From CAYRHN01 sp964424115 (GTDB taxonomy: Bacteria; Chloroflexota; Anaerolineae; Anaerolineales; Anaerolineaceae), in the NCBI GenBank assembly GCA_964424115.1, contig CAYRHN010000010.1, forward strand, positions 93,761 to 157,760: DNA of 64,000 bases. The letters run 5' to 3'. A program made the position numbers and the translations under genes. Positions 26,001-34,167 of this stretch are shown in pieces. The notes under the pieces were generated by a model. That model was not told the origin of the DNA. It did not search any database and was given only the letters and a program-made list of their open reading frames with translations. Each line of letters starts with the position of its first letter. Within the stretch, counting starts at the first letter, position 1.

Positions 26001-26222
26001 CATTTCATTGCGGGCTTTGCCCAGCGGTGTTCCGATCCCAATTTGCAGGCGCAGGTTTTCCGGAGAAAGGCAGTAGGGATGATCGCGATTTTGGTTTTTT
26101 TGTTGCACCCGGTTGCGCCAGATGGAAGGAAGATGGACATCGCTGGTCTCTGCCCAAAACAGAATACCACCGTTGTCCATCGGACGGCGCATCGGCTGCC
26201 AGTGGGCATGGAGTACAAGCAT
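23028..26222 (-). CDS. SNF2-family DNA-dependent ATPase (DEAD/DEAH-like)
   Basis: 1064 residues. The N-terminal ~550 residues match the large accessory region of bacterial HepA/SNF2 proteins that pair with SWIM proteins. Motif I is DDMGLGKT (K617), motif II DEAQ (D713-Q716), motif III LTGTPVENRLSELWS, and motifs V-VI are in AGGLGLNLTRANHVF and ATDRAFRIGQNRNVQVHKF. It should be an ATP-driven DNA translocase or remodeller in repair or transcription-complex recycling. ATG 26222 lacks a clear ribosome site. It forms a two-gene unit with the SWIM gene. Confidence 0.92.
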   Translation of the reverse strand: MLVLHAHWQPMRRPMDNGGILFWAETSDVHLPSIWRNRVQQKNQNRDHPYCLSPENLRLQIGIGTPLGKARNEMAFLRLPTGRNGPIPSPDLSHDWDVDEEQRMHLAPWLVNGLWLPPDKALGVLVSLPEQSPIFVLAEDAKFWRKAADLVLETLSAQKILPTMLQVNEKGGLQWNSTVNGNTISGTVTYQSRWLAVLDGPNDAPRLARLANAMPLVCRAEIPYPPKGKVTGGFEPAPGLLDSFIKTTCDSLMRSWGRAAAPRLGGRSDDPVEAWVMALFNEDATVKASAGQLNALYSSLRAWMRNLNVAGDAVFRIAFKLDAPPAGEKPTKEAVWRMRYFLQARDDPSLLIPAEETWRKGSTLLQTLGRRVENPYEKLLQGLGYAARLFPSILPSLNNNHPTGATLTTQEAYSFLRQVGPLLEQAGFSLIVPPWWNQNNARLGVRLHVRPLSDKQPQVISGGRLNLQNLVQYQWELAIGETTLTRQEFESLVALKEPLVQIRGQWVQLDPEQIEAAIHFWESQKQSGEINLLQVAQFGLGGKTPDGDLPLTEVVAEGWVDDWYSRLAQSDRLVELPQPASLHGQLRPYQVYGFSWMSFFRRWGLGAILADDMGLGKTVEALALLLHEKEEQGKLPGPVLLICPTSVVTNWQREALRFAPSLRVNIHQGPSRLRNHDFIQSAKNYDLMLTSYAVARQDADTLAMVPWYGVILDEAQNIKNPAAKQTKAIRALPAGFRLALTGTPVENRLSELWSIMQFLNPDFLGSQKSFQNQFSIPIERFGDKEATQTLKKLVSPFILRRVKSDPDVIQDLPEKIEMKEYCNLTEEQASLYGALVQQTMKRIESSEGIERKGLVLTLLMHLKQICNHPAHYLKQSSTSDNDLVSGRSGKLVRLTEMLEEVLAEGDHALIFTQFAEMGKLLAGYLPQALNTQTLFLHGGTPVNQRDIMVRRFQEETRGPQIFILSLKAGGLGLNLTRANHVFHYDRWWNPAVEEQATDRAFRIGQNRNVQVHKFVTIGSLEERIDELIESKKSLAEAVIGSGEDWLTELTTDELRDLVSLRRVD

Positions 26223-26280
26223 ATAAGGGAACCTGCTCAGGTTATGTTCAAGAAGTGTATGTTCGCGGTATTAAGGTTTC

Positions 26281-26306
26281 AAAAAACAGGAAACTCGGGT
26301 TTCCTG
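26281..26306 (-). terminator. Terminator downstream of the PAS-HD-GYP gene
   Basis: An 8-base perfect stem (26287-26294 with 26299-26306, loop of 4) is followed on the minus strand by six T. It lies ~105 bases past the stop at 26411. Little else is visible in 26223-26410. Confidence 0.7.
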
Positions 26307-26410
26307 AGGTCTTGTATGATCTCTAGCTTAGCGGAATGCGTAACCCACCATGCTCACGCCATTCCGATCTCTCTTATTCGAATTACTTGTGAATTAATTT
26401 TACCACAAAA

Positions 26411-28072
26411 TCAACGGGTCAGTTCAATAGATTGTGGGGCAATCGCCAACCGGGAAAGGTTGGTGGCGCGCATCTCACAAAATGCGCTCACTACACGTGG
26501 GTCGAACTGGCGTCCGGATTGCTCGGCCAGGTATTCAAGAGCCTTTTCTTCCGGCCAGGCTTCGCGGTACGGCCGGTGGGAGACCAGCGCGTCCCATACA
26601 TCCACCACCGCGAAAATGCGCGCGTGATAAGGGATCTCTTCTCCCTTCAATCCGCGCGGATAGCCGCTTCCGTCCCATCGTTCATGGTGGCAGTAAGGAA
26701 TATTCACAGCCGGGGCCAGGTAGTCAATGGGCGAAAGTAAATCGTAGGCCATTTGTGGATGGCGGCGCATCACGCGCCATTCCTCTTCATTCAACGGGCC
26801 ATGTTTCAACAAGATTTGATCCGGAATTCCCATCTTGCCGATATCGTGCAGGAATGCCCCCCGCTGCAAGTGAATGAATTCGTTTACATCCACGCCCAGC
26901 CGGCGGGCCAATTCTAATGTCAGATCCACCACCCGCTCGCAGTGCCCTGCGGTCTCCTCTTCGCGCATTTCCAGCGCGCGCGCCCAACCTTCCAGCGTGG
27001 CGCTGTACGCGTCCACCAGTTCGTCATGGGCCACGCGCAGCTCTTGTTCGGCGCGTTTACGGGCAGTGATGTCATACCCCAACCCAATTAACCCGATAAT
27101 GTTCCCTTCTTCATCATGAAGCGGCACCTTACGGGTGGCCACCAGGATGCGCCCATTCCCTTTTGGTTCGCGCATTTCCATCTCAATATCCAGGATTGGC
27201 TTACCGGTACGGAAAATATCCTCATCTGCTTCACGGTAGCGGTGAGCGATCTCTTCCGGCAGCAGGTCAAAATCGGTCTTGCCGTGGATCTTTTCTTTGG
27301 CGCAGCCGATTGCGTCGCAGAAGGTCTGGTTGGCGGTTATATAACGAAAGTCCAGGCTCTTGAAGAACGCAAAACCAGGTAGGCTGTCCAACAGGGTAGA
27401 TATGTCGCGGTTGCGCTGCTTCAGTTCCTCCTCTGCTTCACGCCGCTCGCGGATCTCGCTTTGCAGTTTGTGTTCCGATTTGCGCAATTGGCGGATGGCT
27501 TTTTCCATCCGCGCTGCGATCTGCCAGATCACCAGCGACAAGATCACCAGGACGATCGCGGAAGGATAGTTAAAGTACTGATGTGCTCCGTTTTCCAACC
27601 ATGCTGTCGCGTATCCGATTGCGCTTAACACTGCGATCAGGATCGAAGAGGGGGGGACGAGGATGAAGCTGGCTGCCATGACGGGCAGCGCGAACAAGAT
27701 CAGCGTCTGGTTGAGCAGTTCGAAAGGCATCACCACCGGCAGTACCACCGAAACCAACGCCAGGAAGATCAACCCGGCGGGGCGGGTTTGTCCGGTGCGG
27801 TTGGCAACCAGCAACCCCAGCAGGACCAGGATCAATATTGGGCTCAGGTTCGCCACCAGATGCTGGGTGCCAGGGGTCAGCGGCAGCAAATCAAACAGGG
27901 CTGCGATATCGATGAGCAGCACGCAGGCCAACGAGCCCCACAGAAAGATCGAAAGACCTTGTTGGCGGCTTTGCGCAGTTTCTCCCGCCAGATGGACGCC
28001 GTGGGTGGCTTTATGAATCCATTGGGGAAGAGATTTGAGAAGACCGGGACTTTCTTTCATGGTTTGCGCCAT
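26411..28072 (-). CDS. Membrane PAS-HD-GYP protein (c-di-GMP phosphodiesterase)
   Basis: 553 residues. Six or so membrane helices (~40-185) are followed by a coiled coil, a PAS domain (~205-335) and an HD-GYP domain. The last has HDIGKMGIPDQILLK and HHERWDGSGYPRGLKG, so it should be an active c-di-GMP hydrolase. It is closely similar in this domain to the HD-GYP at the left of the window. ATG 28072 is chosen; an in-frame GTG at 28090 is possible and neither has a strong ribosome site. Divergent from the ArsR-like regulator. Confidence 0.92.
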   Translation of the reverse strand: MAQTMKESPGLLKSLPQWIHKATHGVHLAGETAQSRQQGLSIFLWGSLACVLLIDIAALFDLLPLTPGTQHLVANLSPILILVLLGLLVANRTGQTRPAGLIFLALVSVVLPVVMPFELLNQTLILFALPVMAASFILVPPSSILIAVLSAIGYATAWLENGAHQYFNYPSAIVLVILSLVIWQIAARMEKAIRQLRKSEHKLQSEIRERREAEEELKQRNRDISTLLDSLPGFAFFKSLDFRYITANQTFCDAIGCAKEKIHGKTDFDLLPEEIAHRYREADEDIFRTGKPILDIEMEMREPKGNGRILVATRKVPLHDEEGNIIGLIGLGYDITARKRAEQELRVAHDELVDAYSATLEGWARALEMREEETAGHCERVVDLTLELARRLGVDVNEFIHLQRGAFLHDIGKMGIPDQILLKHGPLNEEEWRVMRRHPQMAYDLLSPIDYLAPAVNIPYCHHERWDGSGYPRGLKGEEIPYHARIFAVVDVWDALVSHRPYREAWPEEKALEYLAEQSGRQFDPRVVSAFCEMRATNLSRLAIAPQSIELTR

Positions 28073-28153
28073 ATTAACATATCTTCCCACAAATCCTCGT
28101 ATTTGGACTTTGTATTTTTGTAAGGTGATTTTCGTAATTTGAAAAATTCACAC

Positions 28154-28182
28154 TTGACAAACTTTTTATTGCGTTGTATTAT
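28154..28182 (+). promoter_or_regulatory. Strong sigma-A promoter of the regulator-MFS operon
   Basis: TTGACA (28154-28159), a 17-base spacer and TATTAT (28177-28182). This is the best promoter match in the window. Confidence 0.9.
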
Positions 28183-28190
28183 ATTTATGA

Positions 28191-28210
28191 CGCTAAAAAT
28201 AATTTTAGCG
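28191..28210 (+). promoter_or_regulatory. Palindromic operator at the transcription start
   Basis: Arms CGCTAAAA and TTTTAGCG are perfect 8-base inverted repeats around a 4-base centre. The site begins 8 bases after the -10 box, so a bound repressor would block initiation. The encoded winged-helix regulator is the obvious candidate. Confidence 0.75.
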
Positions 28211-28234
28211 CATAAATATTCTGGAGAAAACAAA

Positions 28235-28861
28235 ATGAAGCAATCTCTTTTCCTGGTCAAGGATATGGAAACTCTGCGCGTGATGGCCGACTCGCTGCGC
28301 GCACAGATCCTGGAAATGCTGGTCAGGGAGCCGCTCACCGCCCGCCAATTGGCCGCAAAATTGGATCTGCCGACCAGCAAAATGTACTATCACCTCGGCC
28401 TTCTGGAAAAAACAGGTGTGATCGAGGTGGTGGAGACTACCCAGGTGGGCAATTTGCTGGAAAAGATCTTCCGCGCGGTGGCTGAAAATTATGATGTCGA
28501 TCCGGCGTTGATCAACTTCCGCACACCGGAAGGCCAGGATAACCTGGCTCGAATGGTCGATGATACCCTCGATGCGGTCCGCCTGGATGTGCACCGCAGC
28601 CTGGAGGAGCGCATGCGCGAATTGCAGAACGGCGCACCGGAAGAAGATCGCAAAGTGATGGTGGTTCGTGCCATGACTTTGGCCACCCCGGAACAGGCTC
28701 GCAAGCTCTTTTCACGCCTGGAAGCGCTCATGCAAGAGTTCAAGGATCTCGAAAAGGGATCCTTGCCAGATGTTCCCACCCGGCCGTATTCTCTTACCCT
28801 TATTTTTAATCCCACCATCAATGCCTCGGATGACGAAGGCGGCGCAGGCGGGATCGTCTAA
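28235..28861 (+). CDS. ArsR-like winged-helix transcriptional regulator
   Basis: 208 residues from ATG 28235, with GGAGA upstream. The N-terminal winged helix includes DSLRAQILEMLVREPLTARQ, the recognition helix DLPTSKMYYHLGLLEKTG and the wing VIEVVETTQVGNLLEKIF. The C-terminal ~110 residues are helical and lack metal-site Cys, so a small molecule or peptide is a more likely ligand than metal. It is followed after 23 bases by an MFS exporter it probably controls, through the palindrome at 28191-28210. Confidence 0.88.
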   Translation: MKQSLFLVKDMETLRVMADSLRAQILEMLVREPLTARQLAAKLDLPTSKMYYHLGLLEKTGVIEVVETTQVGNLLEKIFRAVAENYDVDPALINFRTPEGQDNLARMVDDTLDAVRLDVHRSLEERMRELQNGAPEEDRKVMVVRAMTLATPEQARKLFSRLEALMQEFKDLEKGSLPDVPTRPYSLTLIFNPTINASDDEGGAGGIV

Positions 28862-28884
28862 CGGCTCATCTCTGGAGGATAATT

Positions 28885-30231
28885 ATGGATTCAGCTCAGC
28901 CCACTCCCTCGCGCAGCATGCGCACCTTTACCATTGTTTGGTTCGGTCAGTTGATTTCCATCCTCGGCTCAGGAATGACCAGCTTTGGCCTGGGGGTGTG
29001 GATCTTTGATCAGACCAAGCAGGCCACTCCCTTTGCCCTGACCGTTTTGTTTGGCAGCCTGCCCGGTATTTTACTTTCACCGGTTGCCGGATCATTGGCC
29101 GACCGCTGGAATCGTAAATGGATCATGATCCTCTCGGATACCTGCAATGCCTTCATAACTCTGATGGTATTCATCCTTTACATAAGCGGGGGGTTGCAGG
29201 TCTGGCATATCTATCTGGTTGCAGCGCTCAGCTCTGTTTGCGGTGCTTTCCAGCAGCCGGCTTTTTCCGCCTCGGTAACCATGCTGGTTCCTAAAGAGCA
29301 ATTGGCGCGTGCCAGTGGCATGCAGCAGGGTGCTGAAGCGCTCAGTTCGTTGATCTCGCCGATCCTCGCCGGGGTCTTGTTTGTCACCATCGGTCTGAAC
29401 GGCATCTTTTTGATCGATTTTGCCAGCTTTTTCTTTGCGGTGGGTACCATGCTGCTGGTCAAGATCCCGCAACCAAAATTATCCGCTGCCGAAAAAGGAC
29501 AAAAGGCTTCGGTCTGGCAGGATGCGCGTTTTGGCTGGACTTATCTGCGCCAGCGGCCGGGATTGTTCGGCCTGTTATGGTATTTTGCCCTGGTGAATTT
29601 CCTGCTCAACTTTGCGGCTGTGCTCAGCGCGCCGTTGGTGCTTTCCTTTGGCGACGCTTCGTATCTGGGGTTGGTACAGACGATCTCTGGGGCGGGAATG
29701 CTGGTTGGCAGTTTGGCCCTCAGTATTTGGGGTGGCCCCAAAGGGCGAAAGATCGGTTGGGTTTTTGGATTGATCGCGTTGGCTGCCGTTGGATTGGCCG
29801 TGGCGGGCATCCGGCCGGCGCTTTTCTTCCCGGCGGCGGGTATGTTCATCCTCCTTTTTGCTGTGCCGATCGCTTCTGGGGTTTCCCAACCCATCTTTCA
29901 AACCCGCGTGGCTCCTGAGGCGCAGGGACGCGTCTTTGCCATCCGGGGGATGATCTCTCGTTCGATGATGCCGGTGGCCTTCATCCTGGCCGGTCCGCTG
30001 GCCGACCTGATCTTTGGTCCGATGATGTTGGAAGGCGGCGCGCTGGCAAATTCCTTCATTGGCAGCCTGCTGGGCGTTGGCCTCGGCCGTGGCATTGGAT
30101 TGATCTTTGTCCTCTCCGGATTAGTTTTGCTCAGCGTGACCGCCCTGGTATGGTCCAACCCGCGCATGCGGAATCTCGAAGCGGAATTACCTGAATTGCT
30201 GCCTCAACCCGCGGCAGAAGCGGGCAGCTAA
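28885..30231 (+). CDS. MFS exporter, DHA3/EntS-like
   Basis: 448 residues with twelve membrane helices. FGQLISILGSGMTSFGLGVW and SPVAGSLADRWNRKW are typical of the DHA3 (macrolide/siderophore efflux) branch. GGAGG lies 6-7 bases before the ATG. The adjacent regulator suggests inducible efflux; the substrate is unknown. A long perfect hairpin follows the stop. Confidence 0.88.
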   Translation: MDSAQPTPSRSMRTFTIVWFGQLISILGSGMTSFGLGVWIFDQTKQATPFALTVLFGSLPGILLSPVAGSLADRWNRKWIMILSDTCNAFITLMVFILYISGGLQVWHIYLVAALSSVCGAFQQPAFSASVTMLVPKEQLARASGMQQGAEALSSLISPILAGVLFVTIGLNGIFLIDFASFFFAVGTMLLVKIPQPKLSAAEKGQKASVWQDARFGWTYLRQRPGLFGLLWYFALVNFLLNFAAVLSAPLVLSFGDASYLGLVQTISGAGMLVGSLALSIWGGPKGRKIGWVFGLIALAAVGLAVAGIRPALFFPAAGMFILLFAVPIASGVSQPIFQTRVAPEAQGRVFAIRGMISRSMMPVAFILAGPLADLIFGPMMLEGGALANSFIGSLLGVGLGRGIGLIFVLSGLVLLSVTALVWSNPRMRNLEAELPELLPQPAAEAGS

Positions 30232-30241
30232 TTTGCAAGAC

Positions 30242-30275
30242 CCAGCCCTGGCGGTGCACTCTCCGCCAGGGCTGG
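30242..30275. terminator. Strong hairpin between convergent genes, no T-run
   Basis: A 13-base perfect stem (30242-30254 with 30263-30275, loop of 8) lies between the MFS and LLM stops. Neither side has a T-run, so it may end transcription weakly or protect 3' ends. Confidence 0.5.
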
Positions 30276-30282
30276 CGAACAG

Positions 30283-31119
30283 CTAGTAATTGGGGGGACC
30301 CTGGCGCAAGCGGTCCATGACTAATTTCATATCTGTAGCTTCCCACATAGCTTCGATCCACCAGGTGGCCCCAGCCTGCCGGTAGGGCAGAAGAATATCC
30401 GCCGCCTTTTGCGGATCGGCCCCCGGTGTGGTGCCTTCGATCACAATATCAAATGCGCTGGTTTCTGGGCGGTGGTTGGATATATAGCCGCACATTGCTG
30501 CAACATCTTCCGGAGACGGACGTTCCATGCGCACTTTCCCTTTGCGGTCCAATACTGCCGGCAGTAGCCCATCGTAGCGGATCACCCGCTGCATGGACTT
30601 CTGGCTGGGCCAGGCGCCAACCACCCAGATCGGAATGCGCGGCTGCTGCACGCTGGGGGGTGGCATAGGCAGCATGAATGTATGTGAATTGACATTAATC
30701 TGATAGTGCTTGCCCTTGTACGCGAATGGTTTTCCCTGCCACAGGTGTTGCAGCAGATCCAACCCTTCATCCAGCAGCTCGGCGCGAACTTTGCGTTCGG
30801 TCACTTCGCCAAAGGCATCGAAGCCGGTCTCTAGCGCGCCTAACCCGACCGAGAGGATCAACCTGCCGTTGGAAAGATGGTCGAGGGTCAGGCTTTCGCT
30901 GGCCAGCTTCCACGGGCGCATGCGCGAAAGGGGGGTGAGCATGGTCCCCAGCCGAATGTGTTCAGTCTGTATAGCGGCTGCTGCCAGCAGAACCCAGGCA
31001 TCCCAACCCCAGGTCGGTTCCCAGACAAAAAAGCCGTCCCAGCCGGATTCCTCGGCTGCTTGGGCAAATTCGGCAGCCGTGCGCGCGTCCCCGCGGGGGA
31101 ATACAAAACCGTATTTCAT
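30283..31119 (-). CDS. LLM-class flavin-dependent oxidoreductase
   Basis: 278 residues of the luciferase-like TIM-barrel family. MKYGFVFPRGDARTAAEFAQ is the usual first strand; LGTMLTPLSRMRPWKLASE, LTLDHLSNGRLILSVGLG and PIWVVGAWPSQKSMQRVIRY are family landmarks. It would use FMN or F420; the substrate cannot be inferred. The ATG lies 7 bases after a TATACT box with no ribosome site. Confidence 0.88.
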   Translation of the reverse strand: MKYGFVFPRGDARTAAEFAQAAEESGWDGFFVWEPTWGWDAWVLLAAAAIQTEHIRLGTMLTPLSRMRPWKLASESLTLDHLSNGRLILSVGLGALETGFDAFGEVTERKVRAELLDEGLDLLQHLWQGKPFAYKGKHYQINVNSHTFMLPMPPPSVQQPRIPIWVVGAWPSQKSMQRVIRYDGLLPAVLDRKGKVRMERPSPEDVAAMCGYISNHRPETSAFDIVIEGTTPGADPQKAADILLPYRQAGATWWIEAMWEATDMKLVMDRLRQGPPNY

Positions 31120-31126
31120 ATTTTCC

Positions 31127-31132
31127 AGTATA
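31127..31132 (-). promoter_or_regulatory. -10 box, leaderless start of the LLM gene
   Basis: TATACT on the minus strand ends 7 bases (GGAAAAT) before ATG 31119. Confidence 0.55.
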
Positions 31133-31170
31133 GCGGATCAGAGATTTAATACAAGATCATTAATTAAATA

Positions 31171-31214
31171 AAAAACGGGAGATTTGGCCCTCCCTGTTGG
31201 CTCAAATCTCCCGT
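31171..31214 (-). terminator. Terminator of the DUF333 lipoprotein gene
   Basis: A 12-base perfect stem (31175-31186 with 31203-31214) with a 16-base loop is followed by a run of T on the minus strand. Confidence 0.82.
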
Positions 31215-31230
31215 CAAGATCAGATCATTT

Positions 31231-32139
31231 TTATTGAGGAGGAGCTACAATCGGCACCTCGCCGTTCAGCATCGCGAAAGAGGCGATCAGGGTTTCGGCC
31301 TTGGCTTGCATTTCCTCTGTCAATTCCACATCCCCGTAGGCTGCTCCTTCTGCCCGAGGCGCATCCAGGTAGAAGACCAGGCGCAAGTTTCCAGCTTCGA
31401 CCGGCCCATAGGCTGCCACTTTGGACTTCCCGTCATAGACCAGCAGCTTCTTTGGAAGTTCCTGCCCCAGCAAAACCGCAGGATTAGCATCCTGAAATTC
31501 TCCTTCCGGCATACCGCTGCGCACCGGGATGATCTCCGCGTCCTTCCACTGAAAACCCATCAGAAGCTGGTACCCATCGGTCAGGTTTTTGTATACCAGA
31601 TAGTTATCGTGCTTGTCCAGGCTGAAATCCGGGGCAGCCGCCAGCTTGAAACCGTATTCGTCGCTGCTGAAGCCGGTCTGATCGGGCAGGATCACACCTG
31701 GCACGCACTCCCCGCGGAAGAATGCCCATTCTTCGCATTCTCCTTGCGGAAGGATGCACACACCGTATTGCCCGCCGGCTTCATCGGTGCGGATCTCCAC
31801 CTGCCCGCCTTGTTCAATGCAGTAGGTGGATGCCGGGTTGGCCATGTTGGTTTCAGGGGTGGATTCGGGGCCGCACTCGCCTCGGTAATAGGCCCATCCG
31901 TCGCAGGTGATGTCGCCAATATGGCACAACCCCGACTGGCTGCCGTCCGGGTTATTAACGATCTCGTACTGCCCGCCATGCTCAAGGCAATACCCTGCGG
32001 AAGGATTGGCCATTTCGGGGCCGTCTCCGGCGGTTGGGGTGCCGGTGGGCGTTGTGGTTGGGGTGGATTGAACACATCCTGCCAGGCTGATTCCCAGCAG
32101 CAGGAACAATACAAGCGAAAGATACAAACGATGTTTCAT
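31231..32139 (-). CDS. Lipoprotein with two DUF333 repeats
   Basis: 302 residues. Signal peptide with lipobox LAGC, then a Thr-rich linker. Two DUF333 units follow: ANPSAGYCLEHGGQYEI to WAYYRGEC, and ANPASTYCIEQGGQVEIR to WAFFRGEC. Each has three or more Cys likely in disulphides. The C-terminal ~150 residues (from GFSSDEYGFKLAAAPDF) look like a separate beta-rich domain. DUF333 proteins are secreted or surface-bound with no settled function. AAGGAG precedes the ATG; single-gene unit. Confidence 0.82.
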   Translation of the reverse strand: MKHRLYLSLVLFLLLGISLAGCVQSTPTTTPTGTPTAGDGPEMANPSAGYCLEHGGQYEIVNNPDGSQSGLCHIGDITCDGWAYYRGECGPESTPETNMANPASTYCIEQGGQVEIRTDEAGGQYGVCILPQGECEEWAFFRGECVPGVILPDQTGFSSDEYGFKLAAAPDFSLDKHDNYLVYKNLTDGYQLLMGFQWKDAEIIPVRSGMPEGEFQDANPAVLLGQELPKKLLVYDGKSKVAAYGPVEAGNLRLVFYLDAPRAEGAAYGDVELTEEMQAKAETLIASFAMLNGEVPIVAPPQ

Positions 32140-32314
32140 TTTTTCTCCTTACTGGTTTCAATTTCCTATTCTGAAGACGCACAGATAATATGGAATGTTC
32201 CAATTGGCTTTAGATTGCCACTTTTCTTCCGTCAGATTCTCTTTATAATAGTAATAACAATATTCCCGTATACCGCGGAGCTCTGCGGTGTTTGAACACA
32301 ACATGGAGGACATC

Positions 32315-33334
32315 ATGAGCCTTTCGCTTCCGGTTTTCACCGGTTTTATGCAGGCTGTCTGTCGTATAGTTGAGATCCGGCAAATAGAACCGATGCTGGA
32401 ACAGATCGTTTTCCAGGCATTGGAAATTTTTAACGGCCAGTCCGGCTTTCTGGCCTTTCTGGACGACGATGGAGCGCTGGAATTCCGCGTGCGCCGAAAC
32501 CGCCAGGGGGTTCTGATCGATCTGCCTGATCCAGCGATCCAGCAGGCGATACATAAACAGGCATTGCTTCCCCGCCAGTTATGGATGGGTCCGCATATAA
32601 CCGGAGAAGCGGATATTTTCCTGGCTGCTCCGCTGATCGCTCGCGGCCGCCTTCTGGGAGTGCTTTACCTGGAACACTGCGCGGCCGGTGAGAATGTGGA
32701 AAGACTGCTGCGGGAGTTCTCCACCTTCAGCGCCCTGGCCATCGAGAATGCCCGGTTCAATGAAAAATTGGAAACCGTAGCCGGCGAGAATAAAGAAGCC
32801 CAGGGGCGGCTGAAGCAGGAATTGGAACGCCTATCCATGATGGATCCCCTCACTGGCATCGCCAATCACCGTCATTTTTATGAGATGGGCAAGCAGATCT
32901 TCACCCGCTCTGCCCACCCGCCTTACGAACTGGCGGCGCTGGTCATGGAGATCGATAATTACCCGCAGTTGGTCGAAGAATACGGCCAGATCACCGGGGA
33001 AGCTGTCCAGCAGATCGTGATCAACCGGCTGCTGCAGGGGCTGCGCCCCAGCGACCTGATTGGGCGTTACGCCGGCGAGAAGATCGCTGTTCTGCTCCCG
33101 CGCACAGCCTGGGACGATGCCTGCACTGTAGCAGAACGGCTCCGTGCAGGCATCTCGCTCAATATGATCGATGTCGGTTTTAATAACTTGCCGCTCACTA
33201 TCAGTGTAGGCGTGGCTGGGATGACCGCGGACTCTCGTACCCTGGCTGAGCTGTTAGGGCATGCCGACCAGGCGCTTACGATTGCCCAAAGTCGCATGGG
33301 CAACCGCTGGGTGGTCTGGCAGACTTCGCCTTAA
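32315..33334 (+). CDS. GAF-GGDEF protein with degenerate GGDEF signature
   Basis: 339 residues from ATG 32315, chosen because GGAGG lies 5 bases upstream (a GTG at 32288 does not). GAF domain ~20-150, coiled linker, GGDEF fold from MMDPLTGIANHRHFYE. The signature that should read GG(D/E)EF is A253-G-E-K-I257 in RYAGEKIAVLLP, and the loop GQITGEAVQQ replaces GHxxGD. Diguanylate cyclase activity is therefore doubtful; it may bind GTP or act as a sensor. A TATAAT at 32244-32249 may be its -10. It converges with the next gene with a 3-base gap. Confidence 0.88.
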   Translation: MSLSLPVFTGFMQAVCRIVEIRQIEPMLEQIVFQALEIFNGQSGFLAFLDDDGALEFRVRRNRQGVLIDLPDPAIQQAIHKQALLPRQLWMGPHITGEADIFLAAPLIARGRLLGVLYLEHCAAGENVERLLREFSTFSALAIENARFNEKLETVAGENKEAQGRLKQELERLSMMDPLTGIANHRHFYEMGKQIFTRSAHPPYELAALVMEIDNYPQLVEEYGQITGEAVQQIVINRLLQGLRPSDLIGRYAGEKIAVLLPRTAWDDACTVAERLRAGISLNMIDVGFNNLPLTISVGVAGMTADSRTLAELLGHADQALTIAQSRMGNRWVVWQTSP

Positions 33335-33337
33335 GCC

Positions 33338-33979
33338 CTATTTTGTCTTGCGTTTGAAGAATTGCTTTCCCTGCATTTCCCACATGGCAGGTATACCTTG
33401 CAGCATGGGCCAGAGCAGGAAGATGCGCCCGATGATATTGGCTGTGCTGGGATTGTAGCCCTGCGAAACGGTAGAGAAAATCCCGGTCAGGGTATCTGCT
33501 GCGAATAGCACGGTGGCAGCGATCAGGGCCCAGAACGAACCTATTTGGGTGAAATATCCCAGGGCGGCAAACACAGCCCCGTACAGGATCGAGTATTCGC
33601 TGATTCCGATCTGGTGTAAAAACTGCGAATTGGTGAAAATCGCGATCAATCCCAATCCAACATTCAACCCCGCAATAAAATAAATGATCGCGTAAGCCGT
33701 CTGGTGCCGCATTGCAGGATCGGCGCTTGAGCCGGGCAGCGGCTGCCCGTTGCGCAGCACCTTGATATCCACCGATAGGGTGCTTGTGACCAGTTGGAAA
33801 TGTACGCGCGATCCGTCCGGCAAGGGAAATTCTTTTCCAGCCTTGAATTCCTTTTGGTCGGCAAAGGTGCCGATCTCCTTCCCGTCGAATTTCACGGTGA
33901 CATTCTTCCAAAACGCGCCCCACGAGATTTCCAGGCGGCGCGGGCCTTTCGGTTCAATGGCGTAAGTTTGGCTGGGCAT
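33338..33979 (-). CDS. Unknown membrane protein with N-terminal beta domain
   Basis: 213 residues, family not recognised. The first ~85 residues are beta-rich (ISWGAFWKNVTVKFDGKEIG, LPDGSRVHFQLV), like a small sandwich. Three or four membrane helices follow (~95-200), ending in a basic KQFFKRKTK tail. GGAG lies 6 bases before the ATG. Single gene, convergent with the GGDEF gene. Confidence 0.7.
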   Translation of the reverse strand: MPSQTYAIEPKGPRRLEISWGAFWKNVTVKFDGKEIGTFADQKEFKAGKEFPLPDGSRVHFQLVTSTLSVDIKVLRNGQPLPGSSADPAMRHQTAYAIIYFIAGLNVGLGLIAIFTNSQFLHQIGISEYSILYGAVFAALGYFTQIGSFWALIAATVLFAADTLTGIFSTVSQGYNPSTANIIGRIFLLWPMLQGIPAMWEMQGKQFFKRKTK

Positions 33980-33997
33980 ACTTAACTCCTGCGCCGT

Positions 33998-34003
33998 ATT
34001 ATA
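33998..34003 (-). promoter_or_regulatory. -10 box upstream of the unknown membrane protein
   Basis: TATAAT on the minus strand lies 18 bases before ATG 33979. The gene keeps a ribosome site, so it has a short leader. Confidence 0.5.
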
Positions 34004-34137
34004 GCCGATGCCCGCCCAAAAGGGTGAAAACCCGGTTCGCTAAGGCAGCCAATGTTCCTGGAACGGTTGTGAGCCTGCCTGGTTGCGCCTGGACTCTTAA
34101 AAAAATGGCAATTTTAAGAATTAAAATAGAACAAATG

Positions 34138-34146
34138 TGCTATAAT
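34138..34146 (+). promoter_or_regulatory. Extended -10 promoter of the lytic transglycosylase gene
   Basis: TGC-TATAAT lies 21 bases before ATG 34168. An imperfect region upstream has CTTAAAA (34096-34102) and TTTTAAG (34112-34118) as a 7-base inverted repeat, possibly an operator. Confidence 0.6.
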
Positions 34147-34167
34147 AGTCTCAAAGGACAAAGGTGC

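Noticed and set aside
22051..26222. SNF2/SWIM pair as a DISARM- or BREX-like defence locus.
   Set aside because: It lacks the PLD, methylase and DUF1998 or PglZ components that define those systems.
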